Assembly (NCBI GenBank): GCA_023460255.1
Contig: JAEWQZ010000220.1
Coordinates: 1-18,616, forward strand
DNA length: 18,616 nucleotides
DNA from: Actinomycetes bacterium
GTDB taxonomy: Bacteria; Actinomycetota; Actinomycetes; Actinomycetales; Cellulomonadaceae
Direction: 5' to 3'
Below are positions 1 to 9,153 of this stretch, piece by piece. The notes beneath the pieces were generated by a model. It searched no databases, had not been told where the DNA came from, and saw only the letters and a program-made list of their open reading frames with translations. Position numbers and translations under genes: made by a program. Positions within the stretch are counted from its first letter, which is position 1. The number at the start of each line of letters is the position of its first letter.

Positions 1-1
1 G

Positions 2-46
2 GCCGCGTTCGCCCGCACGGTGCGCGACGCCGGGGACCGGCGATGA
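2..46 (+). CDS. 3' end of an unidentified upstream gene (partial)
   Basis: Only the last 14 codons are inside the window, reading AAFARTVRDAGDRR then TGA at 44-46. The frame is open to the left edge and its TGA overlaps the ATG of the next gene in an ATGA arrangement (bases 43-46), typical of translationally coupled genes. That overlap is the main evidence that this is a real coding end. The tail is too short to assign to a family. The two genes are probably co-transcribed, so the identity of this partner would help interpret the fusion protein that follows. Confidence 0.5.
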   Translation, partial: AAFARTVRDAGDRR

Positions 47-1377
47 CCGGCCTCCCCCGGCACACCGAGCGGGTCCGCGCGCTGCTCGCCTGCGTGCCCG
101 CCTGGGCTGCCGCCCGTCCCGACGTCGCCGGTGTCGGGCTCGCCGGGTCGTGGGCCGCCGCGAGGGCACGCGACGACTCCGACGTCGACCTCGTCATCCT
201 GACACCGCGCCGCCGAGCGCTGGCGGACGACCGGGCATGGCTGGCCGACCTGGCGCCCGGTGCCGACGTCGTGCGCCGGCAGGACTGGGGCCCGCACCTG
301 ACGGAGGTGCGGGTGGTGCTGCCGGGCGGGCTCGAGCTGGAGGTGGGGCTCGCGGACCTGGCATGGGCGTCCACCGACCCCGTCGACGCCGGGACGGCCC
401 GCGTCGTCGGGGACGGCTTCGTCGTCCTGCACGACCCGGAGGGCCTCCTGGCCGCGCTGGGCAGCGGCGTGAGCCGTCGTCCGCCCGCGGACGTCGAGGT
501 CACGGCCGACCTCGCCCGTCGACTGCTTGCCGCCCAGCACCCCGACCTCGCCGGCCTGCCCCTCCGGCACGCGGACGGCGGCTGGGACAACGAGGTCTGG
601 CGCCTCGGGCCCGAGCTCGCCGTCCGGATGCCCCGGCGCGAGATCGCGGCGAGCCTGCTGGAGAACGAGGACCGCTGGCTGCCGGTCCTGGCACGGCTCG
701 TGGACCTGCCCGTCCCCGAGCCGGTCCGGCTCGGGCGACCGGACGCCGGGTACCCCTACCCGTGGGCCGTCGTGCGCTGGGTCCCGGGCGAGCCCGCCTG
801 GCGCGTCCCCGCCGCCGCGCGGACCCCCTGGGCGCCGCATCTCGCCGACGTCCTCGCCGACCTCCATCGGCCCGCCGACCCCGCAGCGCCGCCGAACCCG
901 TTCCGTGCGGTGCCGCTCGCCGAGCGGGACGCCGTCGTACGGCAGCGCCTCGTCCCGCCCCTGGACGGGGAGGTCGCCGGACTCGCCCACCTGGACCGCC
1001 TGTGGGAGGACGCGCTGGCCGCGGACCCGTGGACCGGTCCGCGGCTCTGGGTGCACGGCGACCCCCACCCCGCCAACCTTCTCGCCGACCCCGCTCGACC
1101 CGGCCGGCTCGCCGGCCTCGTCGACTTCGGTGACCTCACCGCCGGGGACCCTGCCTGCGACCTGGCGACCGCGTGGCTGACGTTCGACCCCGACGGCCGC
1201 ACGGCCTTCCGCGCCCGGCTCCTCGAGCGCGGGGCCCTCGACGACGCGACGTGGCGTCGGGCGCGCGGCTGGGCCGTCGCCATGGGACTGGCCATGGTCC
1301 GCCGGCCCGGTGACCCGGCGATCGGGTCGATCGGGCGGCACGCCGTCGGACAGCTGCTCGAGGAGTCGCTCTCCTGA
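43..1377 (+). CDS. Nucleotidyltransferase-like domain fused to APH-type phosphotransferase
   Basis: The 444-residue product has two parts. Residues about 10-140 look like a Pol-beta-type nucleotidyltransferase: G35-S36, then D47-x-D49 within DDSDVDLVIL, and a later acidic strand around E98-E100 that could supply the third carboxylate. Residues about 150-444 are a complete aminoglycoside/homoserine-type phosphotransferase (APH fold): a glycine-rich nucleotide loop HADGGWDN (176-183), catalytic loop HGDPHPAN (338-345, D340 as base, N345 for metal) and metal-binding DFGD (361-364). No stop separates the parts, although a GTG at 469 could allow internal initiation of the kinase. Both folds occur in antibiotic-modifying enzymes, but each also has many other substrates, so a resistance role is only a guess. 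It is probably coupled to the upstream gene through the ATGA overlap. Confidence 0.85.
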   Translation: MTGLPRHTERVRALLACVPAWAAARPDVAGVGLAGSWAAARARDDSDVDLVILTPRRRALADDRAWLADLAPGADVVRRQDWGPHLTEVRVVLPGGLELEVGLADLAWASTDPVDAGTARVVGDGFVVLHDPEGLLAALGSGVSRRPPADVEVTADLARRLLAAQHPDLAGLPLRHADGGWDNEVWRLGPELAVRMPRREIAASLLENEDRWLPVLARLVDLPVPEPVRLGRPDAGYPYPWAVVRWVPGEPAWRVPAAARTPWAPHLADVLADLHRPADPAAPPNPFRAVPLAERDAVVRQRLVPPLDGEVAGLAHLDRLWEDALAADPWTGPRLWVHGDPHPANLLADPARPGRLAGLVDFGDLTAGDPACDLATAWLTFDPDGRTAFRARLLERGALDDATWRRARGWAVAMGLAMVRRPGDPAIGSIGRHAVGQLLEESLS

Positions 1378-1390
1378 CGGTCAGGAGGGC
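1368..1390. terminator. Stem-loop holding both convergent stop codons
   Basis: CTCCTGA (1371-1377), loop CGG, TCAGGAG (1381-1387) is a perfect 7-bp inverted repeat; with one G-T wobble it extends to 1368-1390. The TGA of the plus-strand fusion gene is the end of the left arm and the TGA of the minus-strand DUF1801 gene is the end of the right arm. It is symmetric, so it could act on both transcripts. There is no T-tract, which is common for terminators in very GC-rich actinobacteria. Confidence 0.5.
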
Positions 1391-1809
1391 GGCCACCCGC
1401 CACCGGCCACCAGCTCGTACGAGCGGCGCACCATCTCCTCCAGGACCGCCAGGTCGACGCCGTCGAGAGTCTTCAGGTAGAGGCACGACACGCTCGTGGT
1501 GTGCGGCCCGAGGCGGGCGAGCCCCTCGGCGTAGTCCTCGTCGAACCCTGGGGGGAAGTACACGGTCAGGCTCGCCTTGCGCGGCGAGAAGCCGGCCGCG
1601 GCGGCGTCGCCCTCCCGCCCGGAGGCGTACCGGTAGTGGTACCTGCCGAACCCGACGATCGACGGTCCCCACATGCGCGGGGGCTGGCCCGTGGCCCGCT
1701 CCATCAGCGCGAGCAGCGTCCGCGACTCCTCGCGGCGCCGGGCCGGTTCGACCGCGTCGAGGAACGCCCCGACGTCTCCGTCGTTCTCCACCGTCTTCAT
1801 CTCGGCCAT
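1381..1809 (-). CDS. DUF1801 domain protein
   Basis: The 142-residue product matches the DUF1801 (YdhG-like) family: MWGPSIVGFGRYHYRYASGREGD and the following SPRKASLTVYFPPGF are characteristic family stretches, and the length is usual. The family has no established biochemical function; members are small soluble cytoplasmic proteins. No signal peptide or membrane segment is visible. Start choice is uncertain: the ATG at 1809 gives MAEMKTVEND, and a second ATG at 1800 gives MKTVEND; neither has a convincing Shine-Dalgarno. It lies downstream of acnA on the same strand across a 67-bp gap containing a large inverted repeat, so independent transcription is plausible. Confidence 0.85.
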   Translation of the reverse strand: MAEMKTVENDGDVGAFLDAVEPARRREESRTLLALMERATGQPPRMWGPSIVGFGRYHYRYASGREGDAAAAGFSPRKASLTVYFPPGFDEDYAEGLARLGPHTTSVSCLYLKTLDGVDLAVLEEMVRRSYELVAGGGWPPS

Positions 1810-1821
1810 GGGGCATCGTCA

Positions 1822-1857
1822 CCCACGTGCCCGACGGCGCGCCAGCCCGCACGTGGG
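1822..1857. terminator. Inverted repeat after acnA (probable acnA terminator)
   Basis: CCCACGTGC (1822-1830) and GCACGTGGG (1849-1857) are perfect 9-bp inverted arms around an 18-base GC-rich loop. The structure begins 19 bases past the acnA stop codon on the minus strand, a natural place for a terminator, and there is no T-run. Each arm contains the palindrome CACGTG, and the repeat is also just upstream of the DUF1801 start, so a regulatory binding site is the alternative reading. Confidence 0.45.
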
Positions 1858-1876
1858 CACGCCGCCGGCCGAGGGG

Positions 1877-4696
<2,820 letters not shown>

Positions 4697-4746
4697 GTCG
4701 TCTCCCTCTCTGCTCGGCTCCGCTGCCGACACCGGCGTCCGCCGGA

Positions 4747-4764
4747 TATCTTGACGTCGAGATA
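4747..4764. promoter_or_regulatory. Candidate operator upstream of acnA
   Basis: TATCTTGACGTCGAGATA is an inverted repeat with nine-base arms differing at one position (TATCTTGAC against TATCTCGAC). It is strikingly AT-rich for this DNA and lies in the 118-bp gap before the acnA GTG start. On the minus strand TACCAT (4768-4773), a plausible -10 hexamer, lies immediately before the palindrome, which would put the repeat over the transcription start as expected for a repressor site. Aconitase genes in other actinobacteria are under TetR-family control (AcnR in Corynebacterium), but I do not recognise this sequence as the AcnR site. Confidence 0.5.
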
Positions 4765-4791
4765 CATGGTACCGGAGGTGCCGGCGAACCG

Positions 4792-4824
4792 CGGTCCGCG
4801 TCCGCCCGACGGGCCTACGGACCG
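4792..4824. terminator. Possible terminator of the kimA-like operon
   Basis: CGGTCCG (4792-4798) pairs perfectly with CGGACCG (4818-4824), enclosing a smaller GCCC-GAC-GGGC hairpin (4804-4814). The structure spans the TAG stop of the GNAT gene and the bases after it on the minus strand. There is no T-tract. In such GC-rich DNA a 7-bp stem is only modest evidence. Confidence 0.3.
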
Positions 4825-5216
4825 GGGGTCACGACGAAGATCGTCCCCGCCCGCTGGTACCCGAGCTTCTCGTAGTAGGCGTCCACGTCGCTCATCACGT
4901 ACACCGTCTGGTCACCGGCGTCGGCACACACCCGCTCCATCAGCGCACGGCCCAGCCCCCGCCCGCGGTAGGAGGGGTGCACGAGGAGGTCGTACACGTA
5001 GACGCCGAACCCGTCGTCCTCGCGGCACCGCGCGTAGCCGCAGACGACCGCACCGTCCCAGATCAGGTACGTCGGGCCCCCACGGAGCGCCGTCGCGTAC
5101 CGCTCGCGCCCGGCCGGCCCGTGGTACTCCGCCCAGTCGTCCCCCTCCGCCTCGAGCAGCGCGAAGAGGGCCGCCTCGTCCGCAGGCTCGTAGCGCCGGA
5201 CGTCCAGGTCGCCCAT
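4815..5216 (-). CDS. GNAT family N-acetyltransferase
   Basis: The 133-residue product is a single GNAT domain, which transfers an acetyl group from acetyl-CoA to an amine; the substrate cannot be read from sequence. The acetyl-CoA pyrophosphate loop is RGRGLG (84-89) within YDLLVHPSYRGRGLGRAL, preceded by the usual strand, and MSDVDAYYEKLGYQRAG near the C terminus is the standard closing motif with its tyrosine. The ATG shares one base with the TGA of the RNA methyltransferase (TGATG at 5214-5218), so translation is probably coupled and this is the third gene of the kimA-like operon. A role linked to rRNA or tRNA modification is possible from context only. Confidence 0.92.
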   Translation of the reverse strand: MGDLDVRRYEPADEAALFALLEAEGDDWAEYHGPAGRERYATALRGGPTYLIWDGAVVCGYARCREDDGFGVYVYDLLVHPSYRGRGLGRALMERVCADAGDQTVYVMSDVDAYYEKLGYQRAGTIFVVTPGP

Positions 5217-6433
5217 CAGGCCCCCTCACGGGTGAGCACGGCGACGCACTCCACGTGGTGCGTCATCGGGAAGAGGTCGAACGCCCGCAGGCCCGTGAGG
5301 CGGTACCCGTGCCCGGCGAGGTAGGCGACGTCCCGGGCCAGCGCGGCGGGGTCGCAGGCGACGTAGACCACCCGCTCCGGCGCGAGCCCCGCGACACGGT
5401 CCACCACGCTGCGCCCAGCCCCCGTGCGCGGTGGGTCCAGCACGACGACGTCGGCCCGGCCGACCACGCCTTCCGCCAGCACGTCGGCCACACCGCCGAG
5501 GTGCAGCTCGACCCAGGGAGTGTCGTGCGCGGCGCGGCGGGCATCGCGCAGGGCCCGCGCGTCCCCCTCCACCGCCACCACCCGACCCCCGGGCCCGACG
5601 GCGTCCGCGAGCGGGACGGAGAACAGGCCCGCGCCGGCGTAGAGGTCGAGCACCGTCGCACCCTCCCGCGGCCCGACGGCGTCGAGGACCGCCCCGGCGA
5701 GCAGGGCCGGCGCCGCCCGGTGCACCTGCCAGAAGCCGTCGCCGGCGACCCGCCAGGAGTACGCCCGGCCCGCGATCTCGGCGACCTCCCGTACCGACGT
5801 CCGCGCGTTCGGCCTGCGGTCGGGCCCGGACCCCGACCACGGCGCACCGTCGACCAGGAGGAGCGGCCGGTCGCCGCCCACCGGGGCGACGGCCAGCACC
5901 CGCGCCCCGGCCGGCCACGTACGCTCGAAGATCCCCAGATCACCGATGGCGGGGACGGCCAGCGGCATGCCGGTCAGCGCCAGCACGGCGTCCGAGCGGT
6001 ACCGGTGCATCCCGGCGCGCCCCCGCGGGTCCACGGTGAGCTCGATCCGGGTCCGCCAGCCCAGGCCGTCGACCTCCCCCGGGGCAGGCTCCACGACCAC
6101 CTCGCGGTGCTCGTGCGCGAGGCGGCGCAGCTGCTCGGCGACGACGGCGGCCTTCCACGTCCGCTGCGCGGGAAGGGCCACGTGCGCGAGCTCGCCCCCG
6201 CCGACGCCTCCGGGACCCGCTGCCGGCCAGGCGGAGGGCACGCGGTCGGGGCTCGCCTCGAGCACCCGCACCGCGTCGGCCCGCCAGAAGCGGGCGCCCG
6301 GTTCGGCCTGCGTGAGCTCGGCCTCGACCACCTCACCGGGCAGGGTGTGCCGCACGAAGACGACCCGGCCCTCGTGCCGGGCGACGCAGTGGCCGCCGTG
6401 CGCGACGGGCCCGACCTCGAGCGTGACGGTCAC
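5216..6433 (-). CDS. TrmA/RlmD-family RNA uracil-C5 methyltransferase
   Basis: The 405-residue product is a SAM-dependent RNA (uracil-5-)-methyltransferase. Residues 1-57 resemble a TRAM RNA-binding domain. The catalytic domain shows SAM motif I DLYAGAGLF (263-271), DPPRTGAG (333-340), the nucleophile C360 in ACDPA, and the C-terminal HHVE (392-395) with its general-base glutamate. Whether it acts on 23S rRNA or tRNA is not decided by sequence. The region that in RlmD carries cluster cysteines reads GPGGVGGGELAH, so no Fe-S cluster is expected. The frame is open far upstream, but the GTG at 6433 overlaps the upstream TGA by four bases (GTGA) and gives a normal family N terminus, MTVTLEVGPVAHGG. 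Second gene of a three-gene operon. Confidence 0.93.
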   Translation of the reverse strand: MTVTLEVGPVAHGGHCVARHEGRVVFVRHTLPGEVVEAELTQAEPGARFWRADAVRVLEASPDRVPSAWPAAGPGGVGGGELAHVALPAQRTWKAAVVAEQLRRLAHEHREVVVEPAPGEVDGLGWRTRIELTVDPRGRAGMHRYRSDAVLALTGMPLAVPAIGDLGIFERTWPAGARVLAVAPVGGDRPLLLVDGAPWSGSGPDRRPNARTSVREVAEIAGRAYSWRVAGDGFWQVHRAAPALLAGAVLDAVGPREGATVLDLYAGAGLFSVPLADAVGPGGRVVAVEGDARALRDARRAAHDTPWVELHLGGVADVLAEGVVGRADVVVLDPPRTGAGRSVVDRVAGLAPERVVYVACDPAALARDVAYLAGHGYRLTGLRAFDLFPMTHHVECVAVLTREGA

Positions 6434-8409
6434 CGGGACGGGCCGTCCGGGGCGATCACCGCTGACGACTCCAGCTGCCACGGCACGCTCGCGACGACCA
6501 CGCCCGGAGTGAAGAGCAGCCGGCTCTTCAGTCGCAGCGCGCTCTGGTTGTGCAGCAGCTGCTCCCACCAGTGGCCGACGACGTACTCGGGCACGTAGAC
6601 GACGACCAGGTCCCGCGGGCTCTCCCGCCGGATCGACCTGACGTAGCCCAGGACCGGGCGCGTGATCTCCCGGAACGGCGAGTCCAGGACCCGCAGCGGG
6701 ATGGGGACCTCCAACGCCTCCCAGTGCTCGCGCAGCGCCTCGGTCGCGTCGGGGTCGACGTCCACGGTGACGGCCTCGAGCACACTCGGCCGGGTCGCCC
6801 GCGCGTACGCGACGGCCCGCATCGCCGGCTTGTGCAGGCGGGCCACGAGGATGATCGCGTGCACGCGGCTGGGCAGCGCGCGGGCCGTCGACGGGTCCGC
6901 GTCCAACGCGAGCTCGGCGGCGACCTGGTCGTAGTGCCGACGGATGGCGGACATCAGCGCGTAGACGACGGCCATCGCGAGCAGGGCGATCCAGGCGCCA
7001 CGGGTGAACTTCGAGACCAGCACCACGACGAGCACCGTCGCGGTGAGACCGAAACCCGTCATGTTGATCGCGCGGGAGCGCAGCATCCGCCGCCGGGTCC
7101 CCTCGTCCGCGACCGTGCGCAGCTCGCGGTTCCAGTGCCGGACCATGCTGAGCTGGCTCATCGTGAACGAGACGAACACCCCCACGATGTACAGCTGGAT
7201 CAGCCGGGTCACCCGTGCGTCGAACGCCCAGATGAGCACCCCGGCGCCGAGGGCCAGCGTGACGATGCCGTTGGAGAACGCCAACCGGTCGCCCCGGGTG
7301 TGCAGCTGCTTGGGCAGGTAGCCGTCCCGCGCCAGGATCGAGCCGAGCACCGGGAAGCCGTTGAAGGCCGTGTTCGCGGCCAGCATGAGGATGAGGCCCG
7401 TCGCGATGGTGAGCAGGTAGAAGGCCGGCTCGAACCCCTGGAACACCGCCTCGGCGAGCTGGCCCAGGACCGGGTGCTGGACGTGGTCGGCGCCGACCGG
7501 GACACCGTCCCGCACGAGCTGCTCGGCCGGGAACTCGACGTACTTCACGCCGGTCGCGCGCGCCAGCAGCAGGATCGACATGAGGAACGTGACGGACAGG
7601 CAGCCGAGCAGCAGGAGCGTCGTGGCGGCGTTGCGGCTCTTGGGCCTGCGGAAGTTCGGCACGCCGTTGCTGATCGCCTCGACACCCGTCAGGGCCGCCG
7701 AGCCCGAGGCGAACGCCCTCAGCACGAGCAGCGCACCGCCGAGACCCATCAGCCCCTGCTCGTAGCCGCTCTCCGCGAGGACCTGAAGGTCGGCGCTCTC
7801 CGACGCCGGCAGGTCGCCGAGCAGGTACCTGACGAAGCCGGTCACCGCCATCGCGCCGACCCCGGCCATGAACACGTAGGTGGGCAGGGCGAAGAACGTG
7901 CCGGACTCCTTGATGCCCCGCAGGTTGAGCACCATGAGGATCGCGACGAGCACGAGGGCGAACGTCACCTCGTGGCCGCGCAGCGCCGGGATCGCCGACG
8001 CCGCGTACTGGGCGCCCGAGGAGATCGACACCGCCACCGTCAGGGCGTAGTCGACGAGCAGGGCGCTGCCGACGGCGAGACCGGGCCGGGGCCCGAGGTT
8101 GGTCGTGACGACCTCGTAGTCCCCGCCGCCCGACGGGTAGGCGTGCACGTTCTGGCGGTACGACGCCACGACGACCACGAGGACGACGACGACCGCCAGA
8201 CCGACCCACGGCGAGAACAGGGCAGCGGCGCCACCCGCGATGGACAGCGTCAGGATGATCTCGTCCGGCGCGTAGGCGACCGACGACAGCGCGTCGGACG
8301 CGAAGACCGGCAGGGCGACACGCTTCGGCAGGAGGGTGTGGCTCAGGCGGTCGCTCCGGAAGGGGCGACCGAGCAGCAGGCGCTTGGCGGCGCCGGCGAT
8401 GTCGGACAC
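6430..8409 (-). CDS. KimA-like potassium importer (APC superfamily)
   Basis: The 659-residue membrane protein resembles Bacillus subtilis KimA (YdaO), a proton-coupled high-affinity K+ importer, over its whole length. A membrane domain of about 12 helices (residues 30-480) is followed by a cytoplasmic C-terminal domain. Residues I recall as K+ ligands in KimA have counterparts here: D39 and Y46 in SDALSSVAY, D120, T124 and S128 in VDYALTVAVSIS, and T241 and E244 in LTGVEAISN. The motifs GDRLAFSNGIV and LHNQSALRLKSRLLF are also shared. The start is GTG (MSDIAGAAKR); TAGCAT lies eight bases before it, suggesting a leaderless mRNA. It is divergent from ceoB-ceoC, whose products may regulate it. 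No c-di-AMP riboswitch fits in the 75-bp intergenic space. Specificity is inferred, not shown. Confidence 0.9.
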   Translation of the reverse strand: MSDIAGAAKRLLLGRPFRSDRLSHTLLPKRVALPVFASDALSSVAYAPDEIILTLSIAGGAAALFSPWVGLAVVVVLVVVVASYRQNVHAYPSGGGDYEVVTTNLGPRPGLAVGSALLVDYALTVAVSISSGAQYAASAIPALRGHEVTFALVLVAILMVLNLRGIKESGTFFALPTYVFMAGVGAMAVTGFVRYLLGDLPASESADLQVLAESGYEQGLMGLGGALLVLRAFASGSAALTGVEAISNGVPNFRRPKSRNAATTLLLLGCLSVTFLMSILLLARATGVKYVEFPAEQLVRDGVPVGADHVQHPVLGQLAEAVFQGFEPAFYLLTIATGLILMLAANTAFNGFPVLGSILARDGYLPKQLHTRGDRLAFSNGIVTLALGAGVLIWAFDARVTRLIQLYIVGVFVSFTMSQLSMVRHWNRELRTVADEGTRRRMLRSRAINMTGFGLTATVLVVVLVSKFTRGAWIALLAMAVVYALMSAIRRHYDQVAAELALDADPSTARALPSRVHAIILVARLHKPAMRAVAYARATRPSVLEAVTVDVDPDATEALREHWEALEVPIPLRVLDSPFREITRPVLGYVRSIRRESPRDLVVVYVPEYVVGHWWEQLLHNQSALRLKSRLLFTPGVVVASVPWQLESSAVIAPDGPSR

Positions 8410-8417
8410 GGGAGCCC

Positions 8418-8423
8418 ATGCTA
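8418..8423 (-). promoter_or_regulatory. -10 hexamer of the kimA-like gene
   Basis: On the minus strand TAGCAT fits the actinobacterial TAnnnT consensus and ends eight bases before the GTG start, so transcription would begin at or next to the start codon. No Shine-Dalgarno precedes the GTG, consistent with a leaderless message. No clear -35 is visible. Confidence 0.5.
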
Positions 8424-8470
8424 GGCCCGCGACGGCCCCTGCGACGCAGGCCCCGCGGGTCCCGGCGGTG

Positions 8471-8476
8471 TAGCGT
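8471..8476 (+). promoter_or_regulatory. -10 hexamer of ceoB
   Basis: TAGCGT fits TAnnnT and is separated by eight bases (8477-8484) from the ceoB GTG, mirroring the arrangement of the divergent kimA-like gene. No Shine-Dalgarno is visible, so a leaderless mRNA is likely. The two divergent -10 elements are only 47 bases apart, close enough for shared control. Confidence 0.5.
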
Positions 8477-8484
8477 CAGCGGAC

Positions 8485-9153
8485 GTGCACTTCGTCATCA
8501 TGGGCTGCGGGCGGGTGGGCGCCACCCTCGCCCAGTCGCTCGAGGGCCGCGGTCACTCCGTCGCCGTGATCGACCAGAACCCCGAGGCCTTCCGGCGCCT
8601 GGACGCCGAGTTCAGCGGCAAGAAGGTGACCGGGCTCGGCTTCGACCGGCAGACCCTCGTCCAGGCCGGCATCGAGGACGCCTACGCCTTCGCCGCCGTC
8701 TCGGACGGCGACAACTCCAACATCATCTCCGCCCGGGTGGTCCGCGAGACCTACGGCGTGCAGAACGTCGTCGCGCGCATCTACGACCCGCACCGCGCGG
8801 AGATCTACCAGCGCCTTGGCATCCCGACGGTCGCCACGGTGCGGTGGACGGCCGACCAGGTGCTGCGGCGGATGCTGCCCATGGGGGCGACCGACGAGTA
8901 CCGGGACGCCTCCGGCCACATCGTCATGGCGCAGGTCGACGTGCACCCGGCGTGGCTCGGCCGGCCCGCCACGGACATCGAGCGGGCGACGGGCGCACGC
9001 CTCGCCTTCCTGACCCGCTTCGGCGACGGCATGCTGCCGGGTCCTGACACCGTGCTGCAGGAGCACGACCTCGTCCACCTGCTCCTGGCCGCGGACGACC
9101 TGCCCCGCACCGAGCGCCTGCTCACCCGCCCGCCCGCCGCGGAGGTCGACTGA
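8485..9153 (+). CDS. ceoB: TrkA-like RCK potassium-uptake regulator CeoB
   Basis: The 222-residue cytoplasmic protein has an RCK_N (TrkA-N) Rossmann domain followed by an RCK_C domain. The dinucleotide loop is G7-C-G9-R-V-G12 with the strand-two acid D30 in AVIDQN; residues to about 140 complete the nucleotide-binding domain and 140-222 form the TrkA-C ligand domain. Such proteins gate or activate K+ transporters in response to NAD(H), ATP or cyclic di-AMP. The GTG start gives the usual family beginning directly before the first strand (MHFVIMGCGRVG). Its TGA shares one base with the ceoC ATG. The gene lies in the same place as M. tuberculosis Rv2691, next to the KimA-like transporter rather than a TrkH channel. 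Confidence 0.93.
   Translation: MHFVIMGCGRVGATLAQSLEGRGHSVAVIDQNPEAFRRLDAEFSGKKVTGLGFDRQTLVQAGIEDAYAFAAVSDGDNSNIISARVVRETYGVQNVVARIYDPHRAEIYQRLGIPTVATVRWTADQVLRRMLPMGATDEYRDASGHIVMAQVDVHPAWLGRPATDIERATGARLAFLTRFGDGMLPGPDTVLQEHDLVHLLLAADDLPRTERLLTRPPAAEVD

Noticed and set aside
469..1377. A separate kinase gene starting at the GTG at 469
   Set aside because: The upstream frame has no stop codon and the nucleotidyltransferase part is complete, so a fusion is simpler; internal initiation remains possible.
6434..8419. Long in-frame upstream extension of the RNA methyltransferase (1067 codons in total)
   Set aside because: The extra part runs through the KimA-like coding sequence in another frame and is low-complexity; the GTG at 6433 with GTGA overlap gives a normal N terminus.
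6550..8424. 624-codon plus-strand frame opposite the KimA-like gene
   Set aside because: The translation is dominated by Arg, Asp, Gln, His and Val repeats typical of antisense frames in GC-rich DNA; the minus-strand transporter is unmistakable.
8410..8484. A ydaO-type c-di-AMP riboswitch upstream of the KimA-like gene
   Set aside because: KimA in Bacillus is controlled by one, but this intergenic region is only 75 bases and its promoters lie against the start codons, leaving no space for the aptamer.
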